Notes: generated by a model from the letters alone, not told the origin. DNA of 6,688 bases from an uncultured Chitinophagaceae bacterium (GCA_934502905.1 CAKSVK010000186.1:1-6688); one strand, 5' to 3'; positions 1 through 5,990 are shown, counted from the first letter of the stretch. Made by a program: numbers and translations.

Positions 1-150
1 TCTTACAACCTGGTACAGCATGTCGGCAAACCATTCTTCAGCGGCAAAACCAATACTGCCAGGTATTACAAGTTGTTGCATGGAAGCAGGTATTTTCCGT
101 TGCAATACAACCGGTTGCTGGCCAAAGGCGTTGAACCAAATTTTTTCCAT
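1..150 (-). CDS. Hypothetical protein, N-terminal 50 residues only (runs off left edge)
   Basis: An open minus-strand frame starts at ATG 148-150 and continues without a stop to base 1, giving 50 residues that begin MEKIWFNAFGQQ and end near FADMLYQVVR. The codons read like real protein (mixed polar and hydrophobic residues, few rare ones), and the ATG follows an AT-rich leader typical of Bacteroidota genes. A candidate promoter lies about 145 bases upstream (295-323). I do not recognise the family, and the fragment is too short to assign domains. The competing plus-strand frame at 20-346 has a less protein-like composition and covers this start and its promoter region, so I treat it as a shadow. 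Gene presence is moderately sure; function is unknown. Confidence 0.55.
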   Translation of the reverse strand, partial: MEKIWFNAFGQQPVVLQRKIPASMQQLVIPGSIGFAAEEWFADMLYQVVR

Positions 151-294
151 AGTGGTTAGGTTTGGTGCATTAATAGTTTGTTGGTATTACAAACGACCTT
201 TCCTCAAAGGACAATACCCCTATAGCTGGTATGGAATACTTATGCGATTAGCTATTGATACTTACAACGGGTATCTGTTGCCATTATGCCGGTT

Positions 295-323
295 CAAAAG
301 TATCATCCTTTCTGTACTTGCAA
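295..323 (-). promoter_or_regulatory. Candidate Bacteroidota-type promoter for the left-edge gene
   Basis: Read on the minus strand, TACTTTTG (295-302) fits the Bacteroidota -7 consensus TAnnTTTG exactly. A TTG (321-323) lies 18 bases upstream, matching the -33 element and its usual spacing. The nearest downstream start is ATG 148-150, which implies a leader of roughly 140 bases. This is a motif match only; short motifs like this arise by chance in AT-rich DNA. Confidence 0.35.
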
Positions 324-335
324 TATATGAAATAA

Positions 336-501
336 AATTTGAATAACCTCTTATTTTACAACGAGTTCGAATATCAGAACCGGAAAGGATACCATATACT
401 ACCCTTTTGGGTAGTAGTAAAAGGCAGCCAGTCACTCGGGAAATCATGAGGAATTTGTGACAGTTGCCACTGTATATGATAGCAAAGGAAATAAAAAGTA
501 A
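336..501 (+). pseudogene. Possible decayed 3' end of a protein gene
   Basis: Two short plus-strand stretches in different frames look like protein. Bases 336-446 read through YNEFEYQNRKGYHILPFW and stop at TGA 447-449. The next frame over, from 421, contains EEFVTVATVYDSKGNKK and stops at TAA 499-501. The frames overlap at 421-449, so one indel there would join them into a single C-terminal tail of about 55 residues. No intact start or upstream domain is visible. This fits a gene relic left by rearrangement, but two short open stretches can also be chance. The family is not recognised. Confidence 0.25.
397..416. repeat. Perfect 8-bp inverted repeat with TTTT loop
   Basis: TACTACCC (397-404) and GGGTAGTA (409-416) pair perfectly around a TTTT loop. 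Neither strand has a T-tract directly after the stem, so it is not a canonical intrinsic terminator. It lies inside the possible relic reading frame at 336-449 and may have no function. Confidence 0.4.
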
Positions 502-584
502 CTATCCTTTGGGATAATCGCGTCAATCAATAATGCTATTGTAAAGTCAATTGCCCGAGATACCGTGCTTTGTTCGCAGTTTTA

Positions 585-614
585 TTGCTATTATTGTTCA
601 CCGCAATAATTTTA
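585..614 (+). promoter_or_regulatory. Candidate promoter for the methyltransferase gene
   Basis: TTG (585-587) and TAATTTTA (607-614) are 19 bases apart and resemble the Bacteroidota -33 and -7 elements; the -7 matches TAnnTTTG at all positions but the last. The predicted transcript would start near 621, leaving a leader of about 30 bases before ATG 651. This supports ATG 651 over the upstream TTG at 570, because the promoter would then lie outside the gene. Motif evidence only. Confidence 0.3.
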
Positions 615-650
615 TATTGTGAAATTGCCGAGAACCTAACAACGTTTAAA

Positions 651-1283
651 ATGAATGTAGAAGAAGCTTACAGGTATTGGTCAAACCAATATGATACCAA
701 TCTAAACAAGACAAGAGATTTGGAAGCCGTTTCACTACGGGAGGTATTAAAAGATACTCAATTTGAAAATTGCCTGGAAATAGGCTGTGGTACTGGGAAA
801 AACACCGAATGGCTTATAAATAAGGGAAATAAGATATTGGCTATTGACTTGTCAGAGGAAATGTTGGCTATTGCTAAAGAGAAAGTAGTAGCTGAAAATG
901 TAAGTTTCCTAAAAGCAGATATAAATGAAAATTGGGATTTCACAAATCGTCAATTTGATTTGGTCGTTTGCAGTCTGGTCTTAGAACATATTGAGAATAT
1001 CGACCGGATTTTCCAGTTGATAGCTGAACGGTTGCAGGCGGGGGGAATACTTTATTTAGGAGAGCTGCACCCGTTTAAACAATATTCAGGTTCCAAAGCA
1101 AGGTTTGAAAATGAAAACGGGGTGCAAATTGTGGCTTGCTTTACTCATCATATCTCTGAATTTACCGAGTCAGCAAAAAAATACGGATTGAAAATAGTGG
1201 ATTTAAAAGAATATTTTGATGATAATGATAGCGCTTCAATTCCCAGAATATTAACCTTGAAATTTGTTAAGGAATCTCGTTAA
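651..1283 (+). CDS. Class I SAM-dependent methyltransferase
   Basis: A 210-residue protein with the Rossmann-type fold signatures of small SAM-dependent methyltransferases. Motif I is LEIGCGTGK (residues 42-50), the glycine-rich SAM-binding loop. AIDLSEEML (64-72) carries the acidic residue (Asp66) expected to bind the ribose hydroxyls. FDLVVCSLVLEHIEN (102-116) covers the motif II/III region, followed by the helix and strand around GGILYLGELHPF (131-142). The length is usual for free-standing enzymes of the Methyltransf_11/25 type. The substrate cannot be read from the sequence; these enzymes act on small molecules, lipids, RNA or protein. I chose ATG 651 because the in-frame extension starts at TTG 570, is hydrophobic and lacks family character. 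It is the only intact plus-strand gene, is visibly AT-richer than the minus-strand cluster, and converges with it. It may be cargo or flanking DNA. Confidence 0.85.
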   Translation: MNVEEAYRYWSNQYDTNLNKTRDLEAVSLREVLKDTQFENCLEIGCGTGKNTEWLINKGNKILAIDLSEEMLAIAKEKVVAENVSFLKADINENWDFTNRQFDLVVCSLVLEHIENIDRIFQLIAERLQAGGILYLGELHPFKQYSGSKARFENENGVQIVACFTHHISEFTESAKKYGLKIVDLKEYFDDNDSASIPRILTLKFVKESR

Positions 1284-1355
1284 TCCCGGTATTGATTGCC
1301 CCACAAAAACAGTTTCCGGAATAAACCGCAGGCTTTTTTAGGTACTGAAGTTTCG

Positions 1356-1378
1356 ATGCTATATAAAATAGATAGCAT
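1356..1378. repeat. AT-rich 7-bp inverted repeat between convergent genes
   Basis: ATGCTAT (1356-1362) pairs perfectly with ATAGCAT (1372-1378) around a 9-base loop. It covers the TAG stop of the minus-strand 162-aa gene and lies about 75 bases past the methyltransferase stop, where a bidirectional terminator would be expected. The stem is weak (two G/C pairs) and no T-tract follows on either strand, so a terminator role is only a possibility. Confidence 0.3.
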
Positions 1379-1847
1379 AACCGTAATGCCAGAAATAAAT
1401 GCCGACCTGATTGCTGATATTTTCTTTCTTTATTCTTTTACTGAACTGCGTCCATTGCTGTGTATTTGTCCATTGTTGGATGATGCTTTTATGTTCGTTA
1501 CTATCAATATACCTGTTGGTCTGTACCCCTACCAATTCATTTGCCCAATGGGGTATTTCATTTAGTTTGCTTAACTCCCGTATATGAAAAAGGCATGGAG
1601 CGCAAATACTAAAATTTTTCCAGTTACCATCATATGGAAAGATCTTTCCCTGCTCAATCCATCGCTGGGTTAAGAGTGCTTTTTGCTGTTGCTGCTCACT
1701 GCATTGAAAGAGCATCATTTTTATAAAAAAAAAGATGTTGGTTCGCTCGCCGTTTACATACAGGCAAATGCAGTCTCTTATACTTTTGTCTGTAATAAAT
1801 TCGGTGTTCACTTTTATGCTCTTATTTTTTACTGCTCTATTTTTCAT
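1359..1847 (-). CDS. Hypothetical protein, 162 aa
   Basis: I do not recognise this protein. It starts at ATG 1847 and stops at TAG 1359-1361. Visible features are a lysine-rich N-terminus (residues 1-22), a phenylalanine-rich stretch NIFFFIKMMLF (38-48) too short and mixed to be a confident membrane helix, a QQQQ run (52-55), a CxxC pair in ICAPCLFH (81-88), and an aromatic C-terminus (YFWHYGYAIYF). The CxxC with nearby Cys26, Cys28 and His residues could bind metal, but no known zinc motif is evident. It lies 36 bases after the 158-aa gene on the same strand and is probably the last gene of the ardA operon. A run of nine T in its coding strand (1725-1733) is a slippage-prone site; the frame reads sensibly on both sides, so I take the gene as intact. 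The opposing frame 1296-1565 is less convincing. Confidence 0.6.
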   Translation of the reverse strand: MKNRAVKNKSIKVNTEFITDKSIRDCICLYVNGERTNIFFFIKMMLFQCSEQQQQKALLTQRWIEQGKIFPYDGNWKNFSICAPCLFHIRELSKLNEIPHWANELVGVQTNRYIDSNEHKSIIQQWTNTQQWTQFSKRIKKENISNQVGIYFWHYGYAIYFI

Positions 1848-1883
1848 GGCTTTTTATTTTAATTGATAAACACTTTGATCTTC

Positions 1884-2360
1884 TTAGCCGGCAAAATTGG
1901 TCTTCTTGAACTTTTCGGCAAGTTCATCGGCTTTTTCACGGGTGCTGCATCTTGGTAACTTATCGGTCAGTTGTTCTATTTGTTCAATACCTATCAGTGG
2001 TGAGAAATTGTATTCCAGGATCTCACCGTTTATCTTTACCACTACCCGGTACTGCTTTGTCATGTACCTGCGCAACCGTTGTGCCTGTAATGCATAGTCC
2101 GCATTGCCAGTGCTGCTGTATAATTGGATTAGCCTTATCATACGTTGGTACCGCCCGTATCGCTTCAGGGCTGATCTGCCTTTCCGTGGTTTTGGCTTAT
2201 GACGGTACCTCAGATCATCTAAAAAGTCATTATAAGTATAGTTGGAATATACCCTGCACATTATATCATAAGCAAAAAGGGGTTGCGATTTGAACAGCCT
2301 TCTTGTCTTGCGCATCCTGCGTATGGATGCCAGCCTTTCTGGCGAGAGTTTTTTACCCAT
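1884..2360 (-). CDS. Basic hypothetical protein of Bacteroidota mobile elements, 158 aa
   Basis: A very basic protein. The first 25 residues (MGKKLSPERLASIRRMRKTR onward) and the 51-75 region (RYRHKPKPRKGRS, then YGRYQRM) are packed with Arg and Lys, as in proteins that bind nucleic acid. The C-terminal third is less basic and ends in a probable helix (TREKADELAEKFKK, about 140-153). It resembles uncharacterised accessory proteins I associate with Bacteroidota conjugative elements; this is recollection, not a database match. I chose ATG 2360, five bases after the TGA of the upstream 139-aa gene. A TTG at 2369 in the same frame would add three residues and give a 4-base overlap. Either way translation is probably coupled to the upstream gene. 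Function is unknown; DNA or RNA binding is an inference from charge only. Confidence 0.75.
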   Translation of the reverse strand: MGKKLSPERLASIRRMRKTRRLFKSQPLFAYDIMCRVYSNYTYNDFLDDLRYRHKPKPRKGRSALKRYGRYQRMIRLIQLYSSTGNADYALQAQRLRRYMTKQYRVVVKINGEILEYNFSPLIGIEQIEQLTDKLPRCSTREKADELAEKFKKTNFAG

Positions 2361-2365
2361 AGGTA

Positions 2366-2785
2366 TCAATTTTGTATTTCTTTTTCGCGGTAGATTGCAA
2401 CTATCCTGTCACTTCCGAAAAACAGGTGTATAGCTCTTCGAAGCCAGTAATCGCATTGCTTTTTGTCTGCGTATTCGATAAGGCAGTGTACAGTGAAAAG
2501 TGAATGGTATCCTTGAAAAAACTGATCTGAAAACCAGCTTGTTCGTTTGCGCAATTCTTTTGGGAGTTTATGGGTTTGTTCTTGGGCATCATTTACGAGC
2601 GCGTACCAGAATGTTGCTGTAAAAAATCCGCACTCCTGCCATCCTTTCCGGAATGCCGCTTCATTGCTGAGAAAGTAGTCGCATTGCTGCTTTATTGCTT
2701 TTAACATATTTTCCAACTCCTCAGGGAACAATTTACAAAGCAAACTGCCTTTATCCCGGTTACTCATTTCTCTTAACGCTTTCAT
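2366..2785 (-). CDS. Conserved hypothetical protein of Bacteroidota mobile elements, 139 aa
   Basis: A soluble protein without signal peptide or membrane segment. It has an acidic/hydrophobic N-terminal helix region (LLCKLFPEELENMLKAI, about 15-31), an aromatic core (GWQECGFFTATFWYALV, 48-64), and a segment RKRTSWFSDQFFQGYHSLFTV (about 82-102) followed by a Cys- and His-containing helix. The overall pattern (N-terminal LFPEE, central Trp/Phe, then FxDQxFxGY) is one I associate with small uncharacterised proteins in Bacteroidota conjugative transposons; this is memory, not a search. ATG 2785 starts two bases after the stop of the 57-aa gene (one base between), so the two are almost certainly cotranscribed and translationally coupled. 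An internal ATG at 2767 (MSNRDKG) is an alternative start. No enzyme motif is seen and function is unknown. Confidence 0.78.
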   Translation of the reverse strand: MKALREMSNRDKGSLLCKLFPEELENMLKAIKQQCDYFLSNEAAFRKGWQECGFFTATFWYALVNDAQEQTHKLPKELRKRTSWFSDQFFQGYHSLFTVHCLIEYADKKQCDYWLRRAIHLFFGSDRIVAIYREKEIQN

Positions 2786-2786
2786 G

Positions 2787-2960
2787 TTACAGTTTTTTTT
2801 TAGTGTTTATCTTTTTAAATTTTATGATAGCGCTTGGAGGGCAACCGGCTACCGCAGTTATCTGTTCTATAGCCCCCGTTATCCCGCTAAGGGACACCAC
2901 TTTCAGTTTGGCTGTTCCTTTATCATGCTTTAGGGTAGCTATATATGTCTTTGCCATCAT
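2787..2960 (-). CDS. Small hypothetical protein, 57 aa
   Basis: A short gene between ardA and the 139-aa gene. It begins with two adjacent ATG codons (2958-2960 and 2955-2957; MMAKTYIATLKHD) and ends with TAA 2787-2789. The protein reads as a beta-strand (TYIATL), a charged turn, a second strand (AKLKVVSL), a helix (TGAIEQITAVAG), then CPPSAIIKF and a lysine-rich tail. That order suggests a compact beta-beta-alpha-beta domain. Small proteins ending in a CPxSAI-like motif are familiar to me from Bacteroidota mobile elements but have no known function. The spacing (59 bases from ardA, one base to the next ATG) marks it as an operon member. A run of nine A in the coding strand (2793-2801) encodes the KKK near the end and could allow slippage. 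Confidence 0.72.
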   Translation of the reverse strand: MMAKTYIATLKHDKGTAKLKVVSLSGITGAIEQITAVAGCPPSAIIKFKKINTKKKL

Positions 2961-3019
2961 TGTTTTTTGTTTTTATACCAGTAGCTGATTTTGCAGTTAC
3001 TTGCGGATGAAAATGGTAT

Positions 3020-3556
3020 TTATGAGTTGCAAAAGATGTAACCATCCTGGCTCCAGTATGTCCCGCAAAACAGATCGTTGGCATAAGCAGCATAATCAAA
3101 ATACTGTTTTGCAAACTCGCTGAGATCGTCCCTTTCCTCAACAAGCGTTCTTGCAAAATCTTCTTCGCTATCATACTCCCCTATATAATCTTCTTTAAAG
3201 GAGCTGATCAGATCATCTATATCATCGCCTGACAAATTGTGATGCCCGTTGGCGCACCAGATAAGGAATGGTGCCACCTCGTCATCGTCCATACCTGCAA
3301 TAGTTGCCAAAACTTCAAACAGGTTATCACTTATCCAGGACTCTGATATTAGTCCTTCCGGAACGTTTTCATAATCCTGGAACATAAATTCAGGATCTTC
3401 TTCATCGATATGGAGTTTTTTACAGGCGGCGTAGAAGGCTTCTTTGTTCGCGTAGTCGGATAGGTGCAACCACTTGCCGAATAGGGAACCGCTATTATAT
3501 TTCCGGTAGGTCCCCACGTACACGCTTGCTTCCGGAATATCAATTTGATGTGCCAT
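3020..3556 (-). CDS. ardA: ArdA-type antirestriction protein
   Basis: ArdA proteins are DNA mimics that bind type I restriction-modification enzymes in the cytoplasm in place of DNA, protecting an incoming conjugative element. This 178-residue protein has the family's N-terminal signature: VYVGTYRKYNSGSLFGKW (residues 12-29), a conserved block ending LHLSDY, then the LHIDEEDPEFMFQDYEN block (about 48-64) and ISESWIS (70-76). It is extremely acidic: I count about 38 Asp/Glu against 10 Lys/Arg, with clusters at MDDDE, GDDIDD, EYDSEED and EERDD, as expected for mimicry of the DNA phosphate backbone. Length is close to the usual 165-180. ATG 3556 begins the conserved MAHQIDIPEASVYVGTY, so the start is secure. 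It is the first gene after the parB terminator and heads a run of small unknown genes, so its promoter should lie in 3557-3655. Confidence 0.92.
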   Translation of the reverse strand: MAHQIDIPEASVYVGTYRKYNSGSLFGKWLHLSDYANKEAFYAACKKLHIDEEDPEFMFQDYENVPEGLISESWISDNLFEVLATIAGMDDDEVAPFLIWCANGHHNLSGDDIDDLISSFKEDYIGEYDSEEDFARTLVEERDDLSEFAKQYFDYAAYANDLFCGTYWSQDGYIFCNS

Positions 3557-3586
3557 TTTAACTGATTGAATTGATTTGAAATAATG

Positions 3587-3620
3587 TGCTACCAGGTCGG
3601 TACAGCAGGATGCACTGCTG
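3587..3620. repeat. Overlapping alternative hairpins upstream of ardA
   Basis: CAGCAG (3603-3608) pairs with CTGCTG (3615-3620) around a 6-base loop. The same left arm can instead pair on its other side: TGCTACC (3587-3593) with GGT (3599-3601) plus AGCA (3604-3607), with a two-base bulge. The two stems are mutually exclusive. They lie 31-64 bases upstream of the ardA start, inside the region that should carry its promoter or leader. No clear TAnnTTTG element was found here. A regulatory role is speculative. Confidence 0.3.
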
Positions 3621-3654
3621 GGTTACAGCCGGTAATGGTATTTGAGCCATCTGG

Positions 3655-3694
3655 ATAAATAAAAACAGGCGGCTACCTGGTGGCAGCCGCCTGT
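3655..3694 (-). terminator. Intrinsic terminator after the parB-like gene
   Basis: ACAGGCGGCT (3665-3674) and AGCCGCCTGT (3685-3694) form a perfect 10-bp GC-rich stem with a 10-base loop. On the minus strand it is followed directly by TTTTTATTTATCC, the T-rich tract of a Rho-independent terminator. It sits 28 bases past the parB-like stop and separates that gene from ardA, so the two are likely separate transcription units. Confidence 0.85.
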
Positions 3695-3722
3695 AATGCT
3701 TCTTATGTACCGTCAAGTTCTT

Positions 3723-5531
3723 TTAGGCAACCTTCATTTTCTTTATCCTTGCCTGTAAATCCTTCACCCGCTCTTTCAGGCGCTCTTGGCGTTGCTGTAT
3801 TTTCACCGCCTGATCGTTCTCGATAGCGGCTATATCCAGCCCCGCGTCACCAGCAATTTTGTACAGAAAGTACGCAGGTTTTAATGTCGGCATCTTACTG
3901 TCGGAACTGCCGCTTATTACTGCCCGTACCAGGTAAGCTACCTGTTCGTTGCTCAGCGCCGCAAGCTTTTCAAAGCAATCGGCGTTATCCTTATATCCTT
4001 TCGGGAATAAAACCTTTTCCATTTCGATGCGGTTATGATAATTAAGTGCCTGGTAAGCGATGAAGCGTATAGCTGCAGTATCAGATTTTGTTAATCCGGC
4101 TTTTAATTTTTTCTCATGTAAATGCTCACAAAACTGTTCATGCAGCTTCACCTGAACCTTTTCCCTGTCCAGTTCCTTAGCACGCTTTTCCCGATCCTTC
4201 AACCGCTCCATCTCTGCGGTCAGCAGTTGCTTTGTAGCCGTATTTTCCTTAATAGCCTGCTGCACTTCTCTAGCGGTAACTTGTCTGTTGGTGGTGCTGC
4301 CGCACCTCTTTTCAGGATTGTAATAAATAGCAGTAATCTCTGTATTTCGCAGTAATAAACCCTTGCGTGTTCCTGCGGCTGCAAGCTGCTGGCGGTAAGC
4401 TGACAGATCATCCCTGTACTCCTGCAGGGCGGCGCTATACCGTTCCCGCATCAAGACATCTTTTCCTTTCTCTTTATTGCGATAGGTGTAATCGTCCTTC
4501 TGTGGCGGGGTAGGCTCCTTCAGAACCAGCACGTCATATTGACCATGTTGAGGAAGTGACCCGGTTTCTGGCAATGAGGCAAGCAGGCTTTTATTTTCCT
4601 CGCCGACATCATAACCTAAAACCACTCCTTCCGGTTGATGTGTTTTCAGTACAGTACGGATCTTTATCTCCGCATCAGCAAGACATTTGTTTTTGAAGCA
4701 GGCTTTATTGCCACAAACTGCCTCCTTTGCCATTTCAGGGAAAAGTGCTTTAACAGTAGCTGAATTAAAAGGGCATCCGGTGCAAGCGCCAACATCCGGG
4801 ACCAGGTTTTTGTCACGGGTGTTAAAGGGCGCCATTTTCAGATCATATTTATAGCGGCTGATAAGATGCCGGGTATTACCTATAAAGAAATGTTTTTTCT
4901 CCTTCCATCCCTCACAATGCGCGGCAAAAAACTCTTGTTGTGTGTCCGCGGCAAGACTGCCTAACTCGGTGGCTTCACTTAGTGTTAACTTACCGGCAAA
5001 AAACACTTCCTGCAAAGGTTCTATGAGTTCTGCCAGTTTCAGGCGATTATAAATAAAGGCTTTGGGTTTACCCAGCAAACGGGCGATTTCATCCAATGTC
5101 TTACTGGATTGTTGCAACATTAATATTGCTTGTGCTTCATGCAATGGATGGGGATCTTCACGCTGGAGATTTTCGACTAGTTGAATTTCTTTAACTTCTT
5201 CGTCTGTAAAATCCCTTACAAATGCAGGAATAGTTTGCAAACCGGCAATTTGTGCAGCCCTCAACCGGCGTTCGCCTACAACCAATTCATAGCCATTTTC
5301 GCTTGTGGCGCGTACAATAACCGGGGACAGAACACCACGAACGGCTATCAGGGCTGCAAAATCCTCTAATGCCTGCTGATCATAAAACTTACGATAGTTG
5401 AGGGGGGAAAACCCGATTTTTGGAACGGGAAGCATAACTGAATTTTCCGTTACTTTCTTTGTATCGGTATTAACGATTTGTGTTGCCTTTAACCTTACTG
5501 GTTTCCGTGAATTTCTAATTGCTGTTTTCAT
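3723..5531 (-). CDS. ParB/RepB/Spo0J-family protein with long C-terminal extension
   Basis: ParB-family proteins bind centromere-like DNA, load as CTP-dependent clamps and act in DNA partition or regulation. The N-terminal domain (about residues 34-130) shows the family boxes: GVLSPVIVR (66-74), GERRLRA (86-92), the arginine-rich CTP-binding motif, and ENLQRED (120-126) followed by the PLHEA helix. A helix-turn-helix follows (about 144-170; TLDEIARLLGKPKAFIYNRL). At 602 residues it is about twice the length of chromosomal ParB. The extra part holds a cysteine cluster (Cys250, 253, 273, 278, 283; CTGC then CGNKACFKNKC) that could bind zinc, a probable coiled coil (about 425-465), a further helical domain (480-560) and a basic coiled-coil tail (575-602). 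No ParA gene is next to it. It has its own terminator and a hairpin 21 bases before its ATG. Family assignment is sure; a partition role is inferred. Other options are a transcriptional regulator or replication-linked factor of the element. Confidence 0.9.
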   Translation of the reverse strand: MKTAIRNSRKPVRLKATQIVNTDTKKVTENSVMLPVPKIGFSPLNYRKFYDQQALEDFAALIAVRGVLSPVIVRATSENGYELVVGERRLRAAQIAGLQTIPAFVRDFTDEEVKEIQLVENLQREDPHPLHEAQAILMLQQSSKTLDEIARLLGKPKAFIYNRLKLAELIEPLQEVFFAGKLTLSEATELGSLAADTQQEFFAAHCEGWKEKKHFFIGNTRHLISRYKYDLKMAPFNTRDKNLVPDVGACTGCPFNSATVKALFPEMAKEAVCGNKACFKNKCLADAEIKIRTVLKTHQPEGVVLGYDVGEENKSLLASLPETGSLPQHGQYDVLVLKEPTPPQKDDYTYRNKEKGKDVLMRERYSAALQEYRDDLSAYRQQLAAAGTRKGLLLRNTEITAIYYNPEKRCGSTTNRQVTAREVQQAIKENTATKQLLTAEMERLKDREKRAKELDREKVQVKLHEQFCEHLHEKKLKAGLTKSDTAAIRFIAYQALNYHNRIEMEKVLFPKGYKDNADCFEKLAALSNEQVAYLVRAVISGSSDSKMPTLKPAYFLYKIAGDAGLDIAAIENDQAVKIQQRQERLKERVKDLQARIKKMKVA

Positions 5532-5552
5532 AACGAAATTGTTTTAAAGATT

Positions 5553-5583
5553 AAAGGCAGTCGCTCCTGGAACAACTGCCTTT
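5553..5583. promoter_or_regulatory. Hairpin between the 125-aa gene and the parB-like gene (terminator, attenuator or operator)
   Basis: AAAGGCAGT (5553-5561) pairs perfectly with ACTGCCTTT (5575-5583), a 9-bp stem around a 13-base loop. On the plus strand it is followed by TAAAA; on the minus strand the stem ends in TTT and continues AATCTTTAAAAC. It lies 29 bases past the stop of the 125-aa gene and 21 bases before the parB-like ATG. It could end transcription from the ssb side, attenuate parB, or, as an inverted repeat beside a ParB gene, be a binding site for ParB itself. It does not match the chromosomal parS palindrome. Confidence 0.55.
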
Positions 5584-5612
5584 TAAAACTGGTGAATGTT
5601 GCAGATACTATT

Positions 5613-5990
5613 TCAAGTACTCTCCTGTATTCCATGTTGTTGTGCCCATTTGGGAAAGTTTGGTTTGAGCCAGGTGCCGGCATCAGATGGCTGAGTGTGG
5701 GTGGCAAGTATTTCTTGATTGCCCTCTTTGTCGATGTCTATTATATGGTATTCGCGTATAGACGGCTTACATCGTGGCGATTCAAAATAATCTGTCCACC
5801 CTTCATCCTGGAAACCTCCTTTTACCTGTTCCAACCGTCTTATGACTTCATTGTCTTTATTGTAAATGACGATGATGATTCGTTCACCAGGCATAGCCCC
5901 TTTTGGATCGGGACCTGTTGACAGAAAGTAAACACCGAGGTGTCCAAATTGCTTGGAGCGGTGTCCTTTTCTTTGTGTTTTGTTTGACAT
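5613..5990 (-). CDS. Hypothetical protein, 125 aa
   Basis: Unrecognised soluble protein starting at ATG 5990 and ending TGA 5613-5615. The N-terminus is basic (MSNKTQRKGHRSKQFGH). It is followed by a strand-rich stretch: VYFLSTGPDPKGAMPGERII (20-39), then IIVIYNKDNEVIRRLEQVKG and YHIIDIDKEGNQEI, alternating in a way that suggests a small beta-sheet domain. The C-terminus is rich in Trp and Pro (GTWLKPNFPKW, 105-115). No signal peptide, membrane helix or catalytic motif is visible. It lies between ssb and the parB-like gene on the same strand, after an AT-rich leader containing repeated AATC. The plus-strand frame 5592-5921 over the same bases is its shadow. Likely a small accessory protein of the element; function unknown. 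Confidence 0.7.
   Translation of the reverse strand: MSNKTQRKGHRSKQFGHLGVYFLSTGPDPKGAMPGERIIIVIYNKDNEVIRRLEQVKGGFQDEGWTDYFESPRCKPSIREYHIIDIDKEGNQEILATHTQPSDAGTWLKPNFPKWAQQHGIQEST

Noticed and set aside
20..346. Plus-strand 108-codon frame at the left edge
   Set aside because: It overlaps the more protein-like minus-strand frame (1-150) and its upstream region; composition is Cys/Tyr/Ile-rich with no recognisable pattern.
262..447. Minus-strand 61-codon frame
   Set aside because: It overlaps the opposite-strand relic and a hairpin, has no upstream signal, and its composition does not look like a folded protein.
570..650. TTG start giving the methyltransferase a hydrophobic 27-residue N-terminal extension
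   Set aside because: The extension starts at TTG, overlaps a promoter-like sequence, and family members start close to the YRYWSNQYD region, which ATG 651 provides.
1296..1565. Plus-strand 89-codon frame
   Set aside because: Lies antisense to the 162-aa gene; the minus-strand frame is longer, fits the operon and has a suitable start spacing.
1897..2293. Plus-strand frames antisense to the 158-aa gene
   Set aside because: Shadows of a basic protein gene; rich in Cys/Ser/Leu as expected for antisense frames.
2923..3174. Minus-strand 83-codon frame overlapping the ardA 3' end
   Set aside because: It is out of frame with ardA, whose family match is strong, and also overlaps the start of the 57-aa gene.
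4122..4411. Short frames on both strands inside the parB-like gene
   Set aside because: Both lie in alternative frames of a clearly coding 602-codon gene and lack any motif.
5592..5921. Plus-strand 109-codon frame with hydrophobic segments
   Set aside because: Antisense to the 125-aa gene, begins beside the parB upstream hairpin, and its aromatic-rich composition is typical of an antisense shadow.
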